A DNA stretch of 64,000 bases from Sagittula marina. GTDB taxonomy: Bacteria; Pseudomonadota; Alphaproteobacteria; Rhodobacterales; Rhodobacteraceae. Under the pieces are notes generated by a model, which was given only the letters and a program-made list of their open reading frames with translations, ran no database searches and was not told the origin of the DNA. Of the stretch, positions 19,855 to 28,370 are shown piece by piece; position 1 is the stretch's first letter, and each line of letters begins with the position of its first letter. A program made the position numbers and the translations under genes. The DNA lies in contig NZ_JACIEJ010000005.1 of the NCBI RefSeq assembly GCF_014196795.1, forward strand, positions 62,001 through 126,000. The letters run 5' to 3'.

Positions 19855-20850
19855 ATGCTGAAACGCAAGCTGGGGGCCGATGGGCCAGAAGTGTCGGCGC
19901 TGGGACTTGGCGGCATGTCATTTTCGAATTTCTACGGCCCGGTGAGCGAGGCGGAGGCACATGCGGTGCTGGACGCGGCGGTGGAGGCCGGGGTAAACCA
20001 TGTGGACACGTCGAACATCTACGGCATGGGCCGGTCAGAGGAGGTCATCGGGTCATGGCTGGCCAAGCGCGGCGGCGACAACCCGTTCCGCATTGCGACC
20101 AAGGCCGGGATCACCACCGATGCCAATGGGCAGCGCGCCTACGACAACACGTTCGAGCATCTCGCGTCGGAACTGGATGGCAGCCTGGCACGGCTGGGGC
20201 TGGAGCAGGTGGATCTGTTCTACGTGCATCGGCGCGACCCGAGGCTGGAGATCGAGGAGGTGGTTGAAAGCCTCGTCGCCTTGCAACAGACCGGCAAAAT
20301 CAAGGCCTTCGGGTTTTCGGAGATCGCGCCGACCTCGTTGAAACGCGCGGCGGCGGTGGCGCCTGTTGCGGCGGTGCAGTCGGAGTATTCGCTCCAGACG
20401 CGCCTGCCGGAACTGGGGCTGATCCAGATGTGTGAGGCGGTGGGCACTTCGCTCGTGGCGTTTTCGTCGGTTGGGCGGGGGCTGCTGACGGATCGCCCGC
20501 CGCAGCCGGGGCAGTTTGCCGAAGGGTCGTTCATGGCGACCAACCCGCGGTTTTCCGGCGGTAACCTGGAACGCAATCTGACAGTGACCGAAGGGCTGCG
20601 GGATCTGGCGCGGGATGTCGGGGTGCCCACCGCCTCGCTGGCGATTGCATGGGTGCTGGGCCAGTCCCCGGCGATCCTGACCATTCCGGGCACACGGTCG
20701 GTCGATCACTTTGGCGAGCTGGTCACAGGGGCAGAGTCGCTGTTGGACCCGGATCTGCTGATCGAGATCGAAAAGCGCCTGCCGGTGGGCTGGTGTCATG
20801 GCGACCGATACGCGGATGCACAGAACGTGGGACCGGAGCGGTACTGCTGA
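19855..20850 (+). CDS. Aldo/keto reductase
   Basis: 331 residues, TIM-barrel NADPH-dependent oxidoreductase. The catalytic tetrad is present: Asp and Tyr in HVDTSNIYG, Lys in IATKAG, His in YVHRRDP. Cofactor-binding segments FSSVGRGLLT and IPGTRS are also seen. RBS AAAGGA before ATG 19855. Nothing in the sequence names the substrate. Convergent with the acyl-CoA dehydrogenase gene; its placement inside a split aromatic-acid locus may be incidental. Confidence 0.82.
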   Translation: MLKRKLGADGPEVSALGLGGMSFSNFYGPVSEAEAHAVLDAAVEAGVNHVDTSNIYGMGRSEEVIGSWLAKRGGDNPFRIATKAGITTDANGQRAYDNTFEHLASELDGSLARLGLEQVDLFYVHRRDPRLEIEEVVESLVALQQTGKIKAFGFSEIAPTSLKRAAAVAPVAAVQSEYSLQTRLPELGLIQMCEAVGTSLVAFSSVGRGLLTDRPPQPGQFAEGSFMATNPRFSGGNLERNLTVTEGLRDLARDVGVPTASLAIAWVLGQSPAILTIPGTRSVDHFGELVTGAESLLDPDLLIEIEKRLPVGWCHGDRYADAQNVGPERYC

Positions 20851-20918
20851 GCGCGGCGCGCCTGCGCGTTACAGGTGATCCGCCGGGACTGCCCCCGGCG
20901 GTTCGGGAACGGGCGACC

Positions 20919-22481
20919 TCAGGTTGAGAGCGCCCAGTCGACCGTGGCCTCTGCCTGCGCCATGTCGGAGGGGGCAAGGGCGCGCCAGAGCGTGAGCGCC
21001 TGTGCCGCGCCGGAGTGATCCGCGATGCGCTGGGACAGCAGGTCCGCCGTCGCGCACCAGCACGCCCGCAGCATGGCGTCGGCGGCGAGGGCCTGTTGTG
21101 AATGTGCGGCGGTCGCAAGCCGTTCGATGAGCGTCTGTATCCGGTCGAGCAGGGGCGACGTGCCATACCGGGAAACAACGGCGTTCATCGTGTCCGGGGA
21201 TTTCAGCAACCGGCGAAAGAGGATGTCCTGCGCCTGCATCCCGGTGGTGCCTTCGTAAATCGTCATGATGCGCGCATCGCGAAAGTGGCGCTCTGCGGGC
21301 CATTCGCGGGTGTATCCCGCGCCGCCCAGCACCTGAATGGCGGCATCGGCATTGGCCTGTCCCAATTCGCCGCCGAAGGTCTTGGCCATGGGCAGAAGGA
21401 ACGGAGCAAGGGTCCGGGCCTGCGGGTCGCCTGCCTGCGCCTGTTGCAGGGTGACGGCGGTTTCCACGAGCAGCGCCGCCAGAATGTGGGCGCGGGCGTC
21501 CATCATCATCAGTTGGCGCTGTACGTCCGGGTGGTCGATGATTGCGACCGGGGGCTGGGCGGGGTGGCCGCCTTGTTTGCGGTCCTCGGCGTAGCTGCGC
21601 GCCAGAGTGGCTGTGGTGGCGGCAATCCCGGCCCCTTGCGTGCCGACCTGCAGGCGCATCAGCTCGATCATGTTGAACAGCGCAGGCAGGCCGCGCCCCT
21701 CGGTGCCGATCAGCGTGCCTTTGGCGGCGTCAAAACGCACAACGCAGGTGGGGGAGCCATGCAGGCCGAGCTTTTCTTCGATGCGCTCCACGTGGGTGCC
21801 GTTTTGCGGCCCGCCTTCGATCAGGAACAGCGACAGGCCCCGCGTGCCGTCCTCAACCGTGCCGGTGCGGGCGAGGCAGAGGTGGCCGATACGCTCTGCC
21901 ATGTCGTGATCGCCGAAGCTGATCCAGCATTTTGTGCCTGAAATAAGGTAGGCGTCGCCGTCGGCGGTGGCCCTGGTGCGGATGCGCCCCACGTCGGAGC
22001 CTGCGTCGGGTTCCGAGATACAGATGGTGGCCGCCCATGTGCCGTCGGCCAGTTTCGGGCACCACTGCGTCGCCAGCTCCGGGGCAGTGGCGGCAAGGCA
22101 ATGGGCGGCGGCGCGCGTTGATCCCAGCGCCATCATGAAGGGCAGGGCCGCGCCCTCCATCTGCGACGAGGCCGTGACGTGCAGTGCCAGAGGCAACCCC
22201 ATGCCGCCCAGATCCGGCGCTAGGTCCGGGGCGATCCAGCCGTCTTCGCCCATTCGGCGAAATGTTTCGGCATAACCTGCCGGGGTTTTGACGCGCCCCT
22301 CCTCGATCCGGCAGCCTTCGACATCGGCGCGGGCCGCGAGCGGTTCCAGTTGGGTCCTTGCAAACTTGGCGGCCTCGCTCAGCACGTGCAATGTCGCGGT
22401 GTCGTCAAGATCGCTGGCGGCGGCTTGTTCGGCCCAGCCCGGCGTGGCGTTGAGGATGCTCAGCAGCGTTTCCGGCGTCAT
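20919..22481 (-). CDS. Acyl-CoA dehydrogenase, possibly for phenylpropanoyl-CoA
   Basis: 520 residues, longer than classic 380-residue enzymes because of extra N- and C-terminal helices. The FAD-binding middle domain has CISEPDAGSDVGRIRT and GTKCWISFGDHD; the C-terminal part has VLGGAGYTREWPAERHFRDA and IYEGTTGMQAQDIL. ATG 22481 overlaps the stop of the ligase gene by four bases, so both are one operon. By analogy with HcaD of Acinetobacter, it could oxidise dihydrocinnamoyl-CoA thioesters so that saturated phenylpropanoids enter the route. Substrate is inferred from context. Confidence 0.8.
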   Translation of the reverse strand: MTPETLLSILNATPGWAEQAAASDLDDTATLHVLSEAAKFARTQLEPLAARADVEGCRIEEGRVKTPAGYAETFRRMGEDGWIAPDLAPDLGGMGLPLALHVTASSQMEGAALPFMMALGSTRAAAHCLAATAPELATQWCPKLADGTWAATICISEPDAGSDVGRIRTRATADGDAYLISGTKCWISFGDHDMAERIGHLCLARTGTVEDGTRGLSLFLIEGGPQNGTHVERIEEKLGLHGSPTCVVRFDAAKGTLIGTEGRGLPALFNMIELMRLQVGTQGAGIAATTATLARSYAEDRKQGGHPAQPPVAIIDHPDVQRQLMMMDARAHILAALLVETAVTLQQAQAGDPQARTLAPFLLPMAKTFGGELGQANADAAIQVLGGAGYTREWPAERHFRDARIMTIYEGTTGMQAQDILFRRLLKSPDTMNAVVSRYGTSPLLDRIQTLIERLATAAHSQQALAADAMLRACWCATADLLSQRIADHSGAAQALTLWRALAPSDMAQAEATVDWALST

Positions 22482-24313
22482 GGATGCACCTTGATGATGC
22501 GCGGGTCTTCTGCCCAGAGCGCGTCCACCAGATCGGCGCGGTGGCGCAGGACGGCACGCTGATTGATGGAGCCCTTGTCGGTCACTTCGCCCTTGTCGAA
22601 GTCCAGCGGTACGGCCATGTACATCGCCCGCATCACGCGCGACGCGGAGCCGCCAGATGTCTGGGCGGCCGCAGTGAGCCGATCTTGGGTGGCCTTTTGC
22701 ACGGCAGGGTGGGCCAGCAGCGCCTCACCGTCGAGGCTGTCGTCGCCAGCGATCTTGCGCAGGGCGGAGTGGTTTGGCACCAAAAGCGCGCCGAGTTCTG
22801 TGTGGCCTTCCCCCGCAATCACGCAGTCGGAGGCGAGGCCGCCCATGGCATCGGTCAGCTTGGCCCGCAGCGGCCCGACCGCGACCCATGTGCCGGAGGA
22901 GAGTTTGAAATTCTCCGCCAGCCGTCCATCGAACATCAGTCCCTTGGCCGGATCATCGGGATCGGCAAATTTGAACGCGTCGCCAAAGCAATAGAACCCT
23001 TCTTCGTCAAAGGCTTCGGCGGTGAGCTCTGTATTCCCCCAATAGCCGGGCGTGATGGAGGGGCTTTTTATGCGGGCCTCCAGCTTATCGCCCTGGGGCA
23101 CGAGTTTGATCGTCACCCCGTGGGCGGGCAGGCCGATGTTGCCTGCGGTCTGCTGGCGGGTTGTGTTGATCGTGGCAAAGGGGCCGGTTTCGGTTGAGCC
23201 AAAGCCTGTGGTCAGCAACAGGCCGCCCGGCACCATGTCGTTGGCCACATGGGTGATGCGATCCCAGACGTGCTGTCCCATACCTGCGCCGGCGTAGAAC
23301 AGCATCTGCAACCTTTTGAAGAACGTCTCGCGCAGTTGATGGTCCGTTTCGAACGCGTCGAGCAGCATCTGATAGCCGAGCGGCACGTTGAAATACCATG
23401 TTGGCGAAACCTGCCTCAGGGTTTCGATGGTCTTGCCGATGGCCTTGGGTGTGGGGCGACCATCGTCGATGTAATAGGTGCCGCCGTTGTAGATCACCAT
23501 GTTGAAGACCTTGTTGCCGGAGGCCGTGTGGTTCCACGGCGCCCAATCGACCACGACCGGCGGTGTGTCCACCATGAAGGTGAAACACTGCTGGATGATC
23601 TGCTGATTGGAGCAGAGCATGTCGTGCGTCTGGGTGACGGCCTTTGGCGATCCTGTGGTGCCGGAGGTGAAGAGGAACTTGGCGACCGTGTCCGGTGTGA
23701 CGGCGGCGGCGGCATGTTTTTCCTCGGGCCCGGGAGGGGTGGCGAGCAGCGTGTCGAACGCAATCGTTTCGTGCCCCTCGACCGCGCCAGAGAGGCTGAC
23801 GACCGGAATGTCGTCGCCGAAGACCGCGCGGATGGCGGGCGCGAAATCCTCTGCCGCATCCGCAAAGATCACGCCGGGAGACAGCTGGGCCGCGATGTCG
23901 CGCAGTTTCAGATAGTCGCCGCCGGAGAGCGCGTAGGCTGGGGCCAGCGCGGCGGAGGGCACGCCCACATGCTGCGCCCCAAGCGCCATGACGGCATGTG
24001 CGGTGGAATTGCCTGACAGGATCAGAACGGGGGTGTCTTCGGTCAGTCCGCGGGCGGACAGCCATTGGCCGACGCTGCGGATTTGCGCCCAGCCTTCGGC
24101 GTAGCTCAGACGGTCCCAGCCCCCTGCGCCGTCCTTTTGGGCCATCCACGTCTGGTCAGGGGTGGTTTCGGCCCAATGGGCAAACCGGTCTGACAGGCAG
24201 CGCGGCCATTCGGCCAGCGGGTCTTTCTGTGCCAGCAGGATGGTGCCGTCGGCGCGACGGTCCACGGTGAGATGCGGCGTCCAAAAGGACACCTCACGCT
24301 GAGATGTTGTCAT
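22478..24313 (-). CDS. fcs: Feruloyl-CoA synthase-like acyl-CoA ligase
   Basis: AMP-forming ligase, 611 residues, the length of the feruloyl-CoA synthase group. The P-loop is LFTSGTTGSPKAVT near residue 200; the A5-type motif is TTGFGSTETGP, followed by KSPSITPGYWGN. It activates hydroxycinnamates such as ferulate or p-coumarate to CoA thioesters. ATG 24313 has a perfect GGAGG site; an in-frame ATG 45 bases upstream does not. First gene of a two-gene minus-strand operon, divergent from the amidohydrolase across a shared operator region. Confidence 0.82.
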   Translation of the reverse strand: MTTSQREVSFWTPHLTVDRRADGTILLAQKDPLAEWPRCLSDRFAHWAETTPDQTWMAQKDGAGGWDRLSYAEGWAQIRSVGQWLSARGLTEDTPVLILSGNSTAHAVMALGAQHVGVPSAALAPAYALSGGDYLKLRDIAAQLSPGVIFADAAEDFAPAIRAVFGDDIPVVSLSGAVEGHETIAFDTLLATPPGPEEKHAAAAVTPDTVAKFLFTSGTTGSPKAVTQTHDMLCSNQQIIQQCFTFMVDTPPVVVDWAPWNHTASGNKVFNMVIYNGGTYYIDDGRPTPKAIGKTIETLRQVSPTWYFNVPLGYQMLLDAFETDHQLRETFFKRLQMLFYAGAGMGQHVWDRITHVANDMVPGGLLLTTGFGSTETGPFATINTTRQQTAGNIGLPAHGVTIKLVPQGDKLEARIKSPSITPGYWGNTELTAEAFDEEGFYCFGDAFKFADPDDPAKGLMFDGRLAENFKLSSGTWVAVGPLRAKLTDAMGGLASDCVIAGEGHTELGALLVPNHSALRKIAGDDSLDGEALLAHPAVQKATQDRLTAAAQTSGGSASRVMRAMYMAVPLDFDKGEVTDKGSINQRAVLRHRADLVDALWAEDPRIIKVHP

Positions 24314-24359
24314 GTTTCCTCCGTCCCGGCGTCCTCCTGCCGGGTCTCCTCGGGACACG

Positions 24360-24396
24360 TTGACTCAGATTGGAATTTTTGTCTACTAGGAAACAA
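24360..24396. promoter_or_regulatory. Promoter-operator in the fcs/amidohydrolase divergent region
   Basis: On the plus strand, TTGACT (24360-24365) is followed after 13 bases by TTGTCTACTAGGAAACAA (24379-24396), an 18-bp imperfect palindrome. It matches the operator before the crotonase gene at 13 of 18 positions and has the same distance from its -35 box. One bound MarR dimer could block both divergent genes. Downstream, GTTCCGTG / CACGGAAC forms a small inverted repeat. Confidence 0.6.
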
Positions 24397-24498
24397 TACG
24401 GTTCCGTGTTGCCGCACGGAACGGAACAGACCCGGTCAAGGGGGCTTGGAGGCGGCGCTGGGCCGTGCCACCCTATGGGTCGCTGAACGGGAGGTTCC

Positions 24499-25377
24499 AT
24501 GAACATCGACGATCTTGTCGCCATCGACTTTCACACCCATGCCGAGGAGCCTTGCTGTGGTCCGCGCGACGACGGCTATGGTGATTTTCAGGCTGCCATG
24601 GCCAAGTATTTCCGCAACCCCGCGGGGGCGGACGGGATGCTGCCCAGCGTACAGCAAACCGCCGATTATTTCCGCGAGCGCAAAATCGGCGCGGTGATCT
24701 TTCCGGTGGATGCGGAGCGCGAGACCGGGTTTCGCCGCTACTCCAACGAGGAAGTGGCGCAGATCGCGGCGGAAAACGACGACATCCTGATCCCCTTTGC
24801 CAGCATTGATCCGCATAAGGGCAAGGCCGGCGCACGTGAGGCGCGGCGACTGGTCCGCGAGTTCGGTGTCAAAGGGTTCAAGTTCCATCCGACCATGCAG
24901 GGTTTTTTCCCCAACGACCGCGAAGCGGCATACGCCATCTATGAGGCGATCGCCGAAGAAGGTGCGATCATGCTGTTTCACACCGGACAGACCGGTGTCG
25001 GGTCAGGCATGCGCGGTGGCATGGGGATGCGGCTGAAGTATTCCAACCCCATGTACATTGACGATGTGGCCGTGGATTTTCCCGACACGCCGATTGTCAT
25101 GGCGCATCCGTCATTCCCCTGGACCGAAGAGGGGCTGGCCGTCGCGCAGCATAAGCCCAACGTCTATCACGACATGTCGGGCTGGTCGCCGAAGTATTTC
25201 CCGCCGCTCTTTGTGAAATACGCAAACTCGATCCTGAAGCACAAGATGCTGTTTGGATCGGACTGGCCGGCGATCACACCGGACCGCTGGTTGAAAGATT
25301 TCGAGGAGATCGGCATCAAGGACGAGGTGAAGCCTTTGATCCTGAAAGAAAACGCGCGGCGTATCCTGAAGATGTGA
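24499..25377 (+). CDS. Amidohydrolase-family metal-dependent hydrolase, possible beta-ketoacyl-CoA hydrolase
   Basis: 292 residues, amidohydrolase_2 TIM barrel. The first metal site is DFHTHAEE; others are GFKFHPTMQGFF, MAHPSFPW and the Asp of GSDWPAITPDRW. CouO and PhdB proteins of this superfamily hydrolyse p-hydroxyphenyl-beta-ketoacyl-CoA in beta-oxidative hydroxycinnamate breakdown, and the promoter shared with the crotonase-marR genes suggests a similar task. A ring-cleavage product decarboxylase of the same fold is the alternative. RBS GGGAGG before ATG 24499. Confidence 0.72.
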   Translation: MNIDDLVAIDFHTHAEEPCCGPRDDGYGDFQAAMAKYFRNPAGADGMLPSVQQTADYFRERKIGAVIFPVDAERETGFRRYSNEEVAQIAAENDDILIPFASIDPHKGKAGAREARRLVREFGVKGFKFHPTMQGFFPNDREAAYAIYEAIAEEGAIMLFHTGQTGVGSGMRGGMGMRLKYSNPMYIDDVAVDFPDTPIVMAHPSFPWTEEGLAVAQHKPNVYHDMSGWSPKYFPPLFVKYANSILKHKMLFGSDWPAITPDRWLKDFEEIGIKDEVKPLILKENARRILKM

Positions 25378-25405
25378 GTTTCGCCTCGCGTGCGCGAGGC
25401 GACCG

Positions 25406-25460
25406 GCTGGGGGGCTTTGCCCCCCAGCCCCCCCCAAAGTACTTTCCGAAAATAAGGGGC
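25406..25460 (-). repeat. Dispersed intergenic repeat, copy C
   Basis: Read on the minus strand: TTATTTTCGGAAAGTACTTT, then a G-run and the hairpin GGGGGGC-AAA-GCCCCCC. It begins about 7 bases after the cobS stop, in the same orientation relative to the gene as copies A and B. A further stem TCGCCTCGCG / CGCGAGGCGA (one A mismatch possible at the loop) follows to 25380. Confidence 0.45.
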
Positions 25461-25466
25461 GCTGCC

Positions 25467-26198
25467 TCAGGTCATGGAGAGAGCGACCAGTGCGCCGGTT
25501 TCCGACAGCAGCTGGGTGGCGCCGCAGACGTCTCCGGTCTGGCCGCCGATGCGCATGAGGGCGCGGTGGGCCAGGAAGGCCGTTGTGAGCGTCATGCCCA
25601 GCAGCGCGGCGATGGCCGGAACCCCGAGCGGTATCATCAGGAGCGCCGTCAGAACGAGGCCCGCCCCATAGGCGCGGCGGGAGGTGCTGGCGGATTGGCC
25701 AAGACCGTCCTCGCGGGCGGAGGGCAGTTCAGTCAGCACAACCAGCATCGCCATGCGGCTGGCGACGGCGAGGGCCAGCAGCGAGAGCGGGGCGTGAGAG
25801 GTGTCCGCCAGCGCGACCACCCAAGCAAGTGAGACCACAGCCAAAGCCAGCGCGCCGTAGCTGCCCAGACGGCTGTCGCGCATGATGTCGAGCGCATGGG
25901 CCCGGTCCCGCCCGCCGCCGAGACCGTCGGCCACGTCTGCGAGCCCATCGTGGTGCAGCGCGCCTGTCACCATGGCTTGCGCACCGAAGGTCAGGGTGGC
26001 TGCCAGAAGGGGCGAGGCCCCCAGCGCCGAAAGTGCCATCCAGACCAGCGCCGTGATCCCGCCCACCAGCAGGCCCACAACTGGGAAAGCCCAGCGCGCA
26101 TCTGACAGATCGGGGACGGGATCGGACAGGCGTCCCACCGGCAGGCGCGTGAGGAAAACCACCGCCAGCCGGAGCTCTTCAAGGTGGCGGTTAACCAC
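25467..26198 (-). CDS. cobS: Adenosylcobinamide-GDP ribazoletransferase (cobalamin synthase)
   Basis: Joins adenosylcobinamide-GDP and alpha-ribazole(-phosphate), the last step of the nucleotide loop. Membrane protein of 243 residues with about six hydrophobic segments. The acidic signature is ALHHDGLADVADGLGGG followed by RDSRLGSYG. GTG 26198 overlaps the cobT stop by 8 bases; a longer frame upstream only reads through cobT and lacks family similarity. Third gene of the cobU-cobT-cobS minus-strand operon. Same protein as CobV in aerobic-pathway naming. Confidence 0.9.
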   Translation of the reverse strand: MVNRHLEELRLAVVFLTRLPVGRLSDPVPDLSDARWAFPVVGLLVGGITALVWMALSALGASPLLAATLTFGAQAMVTGALHHDGLADVADGLGGGRDRAHALDIMRDSRLGSYGALALAVVSLAWVVALADTSHAPLSLLALAVASRMAMLVVLTELPSAREDGLGQSASTSRRAYGAGLVLTALLMIPLGVPAIAALLGMTLTTAFLAHRALMRIGGQTGDVCGATQLLSETGALVALSMT

Positions 26199-27207
26199 CG
26201 GAGACCTGCGCCTCGGCAAAGGTCGCCATGCCATTGTGACACTCCAGAGCCGCGCGCAGCACGCCAAGCGCCAGAGCCGCGCCGGACCCTTCGCCCAAGG
26301 CCATGTCAAGGGTCAGGACCGGCTGCTTGCCCATGGCGTCGAGCAGGCGCGCGTGGCCGGGTTCGGCGCTTTGGTGGCCGACGATGCAATGGTCCAGAAA
26401 GGCCGGATTGGCGGCGAACAACGGCACCACAGCGGCGGTGCAGATGTAGCCGTCAAGGATCACCGGAATGCGGCGGGCGCGGGCCTCGATCACGGCGCCG
26501 CAGATGGCGGCCTGTTCGCGGCCCCCGTAGGCGCGCAGCAGGTCGAGGCCGCGCGCCTTGGCGTGCAAGCTGCGCCCTTGTTCGATCACGCGGGCCTTCA
26601 GCGCCTTGCCGTCGTCGTCCGATCCGGTGCCACGTCCGACCCAGTCGGCGGCGTCCCCGCCAAAGGCGGCGCAGGCGAGGGCGGCGGCAACGGTGGAATT
26701 GCCGATGCCCATTTCGCCAAGGATCAGGATGGACGCGCTGGGCGGAATGGCTTTTGCCCCGGCCTGCATGGCGCTGAGCACTTCGGCCTCGGTCATGGCC
26801 TCGGTCTCCGAGAAATCGGCAGTGGGGGCGTCAAGCTCCAGCGCAACCACGTCAAGGTCCGCGCCAGACGCGCGACACAGTTGGTTGATCGCGGCGCCCC
26901 CGGATTTGAAGTTGGCGACCATCTGGGCTGTGACCTCTTGGGGGAAGGGGTTCACCCCCTTGGCGCAGATGCCGTGATTGCCCGCGAAAATCAGCGCCTG
27001 TGCCTGACCGATGGAAGGGTGCGCGCTCTTTTGCCATCCTGCCATGAAGCTGGCCAGATCCTCGAGCCGGCCCAGAGATTTCGGCGGTTTGGTGAGGTTG
27101 CCCTGACGGGTTTCGGCCGCCGCGATGGCGTCCGTGTCCGCCTGTGGCAGCGTTTCGGCAAGGGCTGCAACCTCGGCCAGCGTGGTCAGATCAGAGAGGG
27201 TTGTCAT
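26191..27207 (-). CDS. cobT: Nicotinate-nucleotide--dimethylbenzimidazole phosphoribosyltransferase
   Basis: Makes alpha-ribazole-5'-phosphate from dimethylbenzimidazole and nicotinate mononucleotide. 338 residues, normal length. Motifs: TKPPKSLGRLEDLA near the N-terminus, FAGNHGICAKGVN, EMGIGNSTVAAAL, and the C-terminal LGEGSGAALAL holding the catalytic Glu. Start overlaps the end of cobU by 17 bases. Confidence 0.93.
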   Translation of the reverse strand: MTTLSDLTTLAEVAALAETLPQADTDAIAAAETRQGNLTKPPKSLGRLEDLASFMAGWQKSAHPSIGQAQALIFAGNHGICAKGVNPFPQEVTAQMVANFKSGGAAINQLCRASGADLDVVALELDAPTADFSETEAMTEAEVLSAMQAGAKAIPPSASILILGEMGIGNSTVAAALACAAFGGDAADWVGRGTGSDDDGKALKARVIEQGRSLHAKARGLDLLRAYGGREQAAICGAVIEARARRIPVILDGYICTAAVVPLFAANPAFLDHCIVGHQSAEPGHARLLDAMGKQPVLTLDMALGEGSGAALALGVLRAALECHNGMATFAEAQVSGG

Positions 27208-27715
27208 TGGGTTTCACCTTGATTGGGCAGCCTGCGACGGTGAGGATCACGGTGTCCGAGACCTCTGCCACGCGGCGGTTGAGCCATCCTGCGGCGTCGC
27301 GAAAGTCGCGCGCCAGCTTGTTTTCGGGGACGATCCCTGCGCCGACCTCGTTGGTCACCAGGACCACGGGGGCCGTCTGGCGGGTCAGCGCATCGGCGAG
27401 GGTTTCCCCCGCCGCACGCCAGTCGTGATCGCCGAGCATCAGATTTGTCAGCCACAGTGTCAGGCAATCCACCAGCCGAGGGTCGCCGCCGTCGGTGCGG
27501 CCCAGCGCCTCCACCAGATGGAGCGGCACGTGATGGTTGGACCATTCCGGGCCGCGCCGGGCCTGATGGGTGGCGATACGGTCGCGCATCTCGTCATCCC
27601 AGGCCTCCGCCGTGGCGATATAGACCGCGCGACCTGTGGCACGCAGGGCCAAGCGTTCGGCCAGTTCCGATTTGCCAGAGCGCACGCCGCCGGTGATGAG
27701 TATCGACTTTTCCAT
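27191..27715 (-). CDS. cobU: Adenosylcobinamide kinase / cobinamide-phosphate guanylyltransferase
   Basis: Bifunctional enzyme that phosphorylates adenosylcobinamide and then transfers GMP. 174 residues. P-loop TGGVRSGKSELAE near residue 8; GMP-accepting region ATAEAWDDEM; NEVGAGIVPENKLARDFRD near the C-terminus. ATG 27715 was chosen because the family begins a few residues before the P-loop; the open frame to 29011 is antisense to the plus-strand genes. First gene of the cobU-T-S operon, divergent from the phosphatase gene 73 bases away. Also called cobP. Confidence 0.92.
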   Translation of the reverse strand: MEKSILITGGVRSGKSELAERLALRATGRAVYIATAEAWDDEMRDRIATHQARRGPEWSNHHVPLHLVEALGRTDGGDPRLVDCLTLWLTNLMLGDHDWRAAGETLADALTRQTAPVVLVTNEVGAGIVPENKLARDFRDAAGWLNRRVAEVSDTVILTVAGCPIKVKPNDNPL

Positions 27716-27788
27716 TGCGTCGTGAAAAAGCAGGTTCGCTCCGGTTTGAAAAGCCTCAAAATCCGTGGGCGTTCGGCTGGGGAGCGAC

Positions 27789-28370
27789 ATGACCGACAGA
27801 CGACCTGAACTGGTCCTGATACGACACGCCCCTGTGGCGGTGCCCGGACGGCTGGCAGGGCGGACCGATTTCCCGGCGCGGCTTGATCCAGAGGCTGTGG
27901 CGCGCCTGCAGGGGCTGCTGCCGGACGTGGCTGCGGTGATCTCCAGCCCGGCGCAGCGTTGTGTCACGACGGCCGCAGCGGTGTTTTCGGGCGCGGATGT
28001 GGCAACGGATGAACGGCTGTGGGAGCAGGACTTCGGGACGTATGACGGTGCGCTTTTGGCGGATTTGCCAGATCTTGGCGCGCTCTCGTCCGAGGCGCTG
28101 GCCGCGCACCGCTGGCCGGAGGGAGAGAGCTTTTCCACGGTATCCTCGCGGGTTGCCCCTGCGTTGTCTGACGCGGCGATGCGGGCACAAACCGAAGGAG
28201 CTGTGGCGGTCGTGGCCCATGCGGGCGTGATCCGGGCGGCCTTGGCGCTGGTTCTCGGGCATGTGCCGGGGGCGCTGGCCTTTGAAATTGCTCCTTTGTC
28301 GGTGACGCGTTTGGGGGTCTGGGAAGGCCGCCCGGTGTCGATCCGGCAGGTGAATGGGGGCGGGCTGTGA
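27789..28370 (+). CDS. cobC: Histidine phosphatase, probable alpha-ribazole phosphatase
   Basis: 193 residues. Phosphoglycerate-mutase-like fold: LIRHAPVAVPGRLAGRTD (catalytic RH), the acid residue in WEQDFGTYDG, second His in VVAHAGVIRA. Position at the head of a cobalamin operon suggests removal of phosphate from alpha-ribazole phosphate or adenosylcobalamin phosphate. Start 27789 has GGGGAG. The stop overlaps the GTG start of the next gene. Confidence 0.8.
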   Translation: MTDRRPELVLIRHAPVAVPGRLAGRTDFPARLDPEAVARLQGLLPDVAAVISSPAQRCVTTAAAVFSGADVATDERLWEQDFGTYDGALLADLPDLGALSSEALAAHRWPEGESFSTVSSRVAPALSDAAMRAQTEGAVAVVAHAGVIRAALALVLGHVPGALAFEIAPLSVTRLGVWEGRPVSIRQVNGGGL

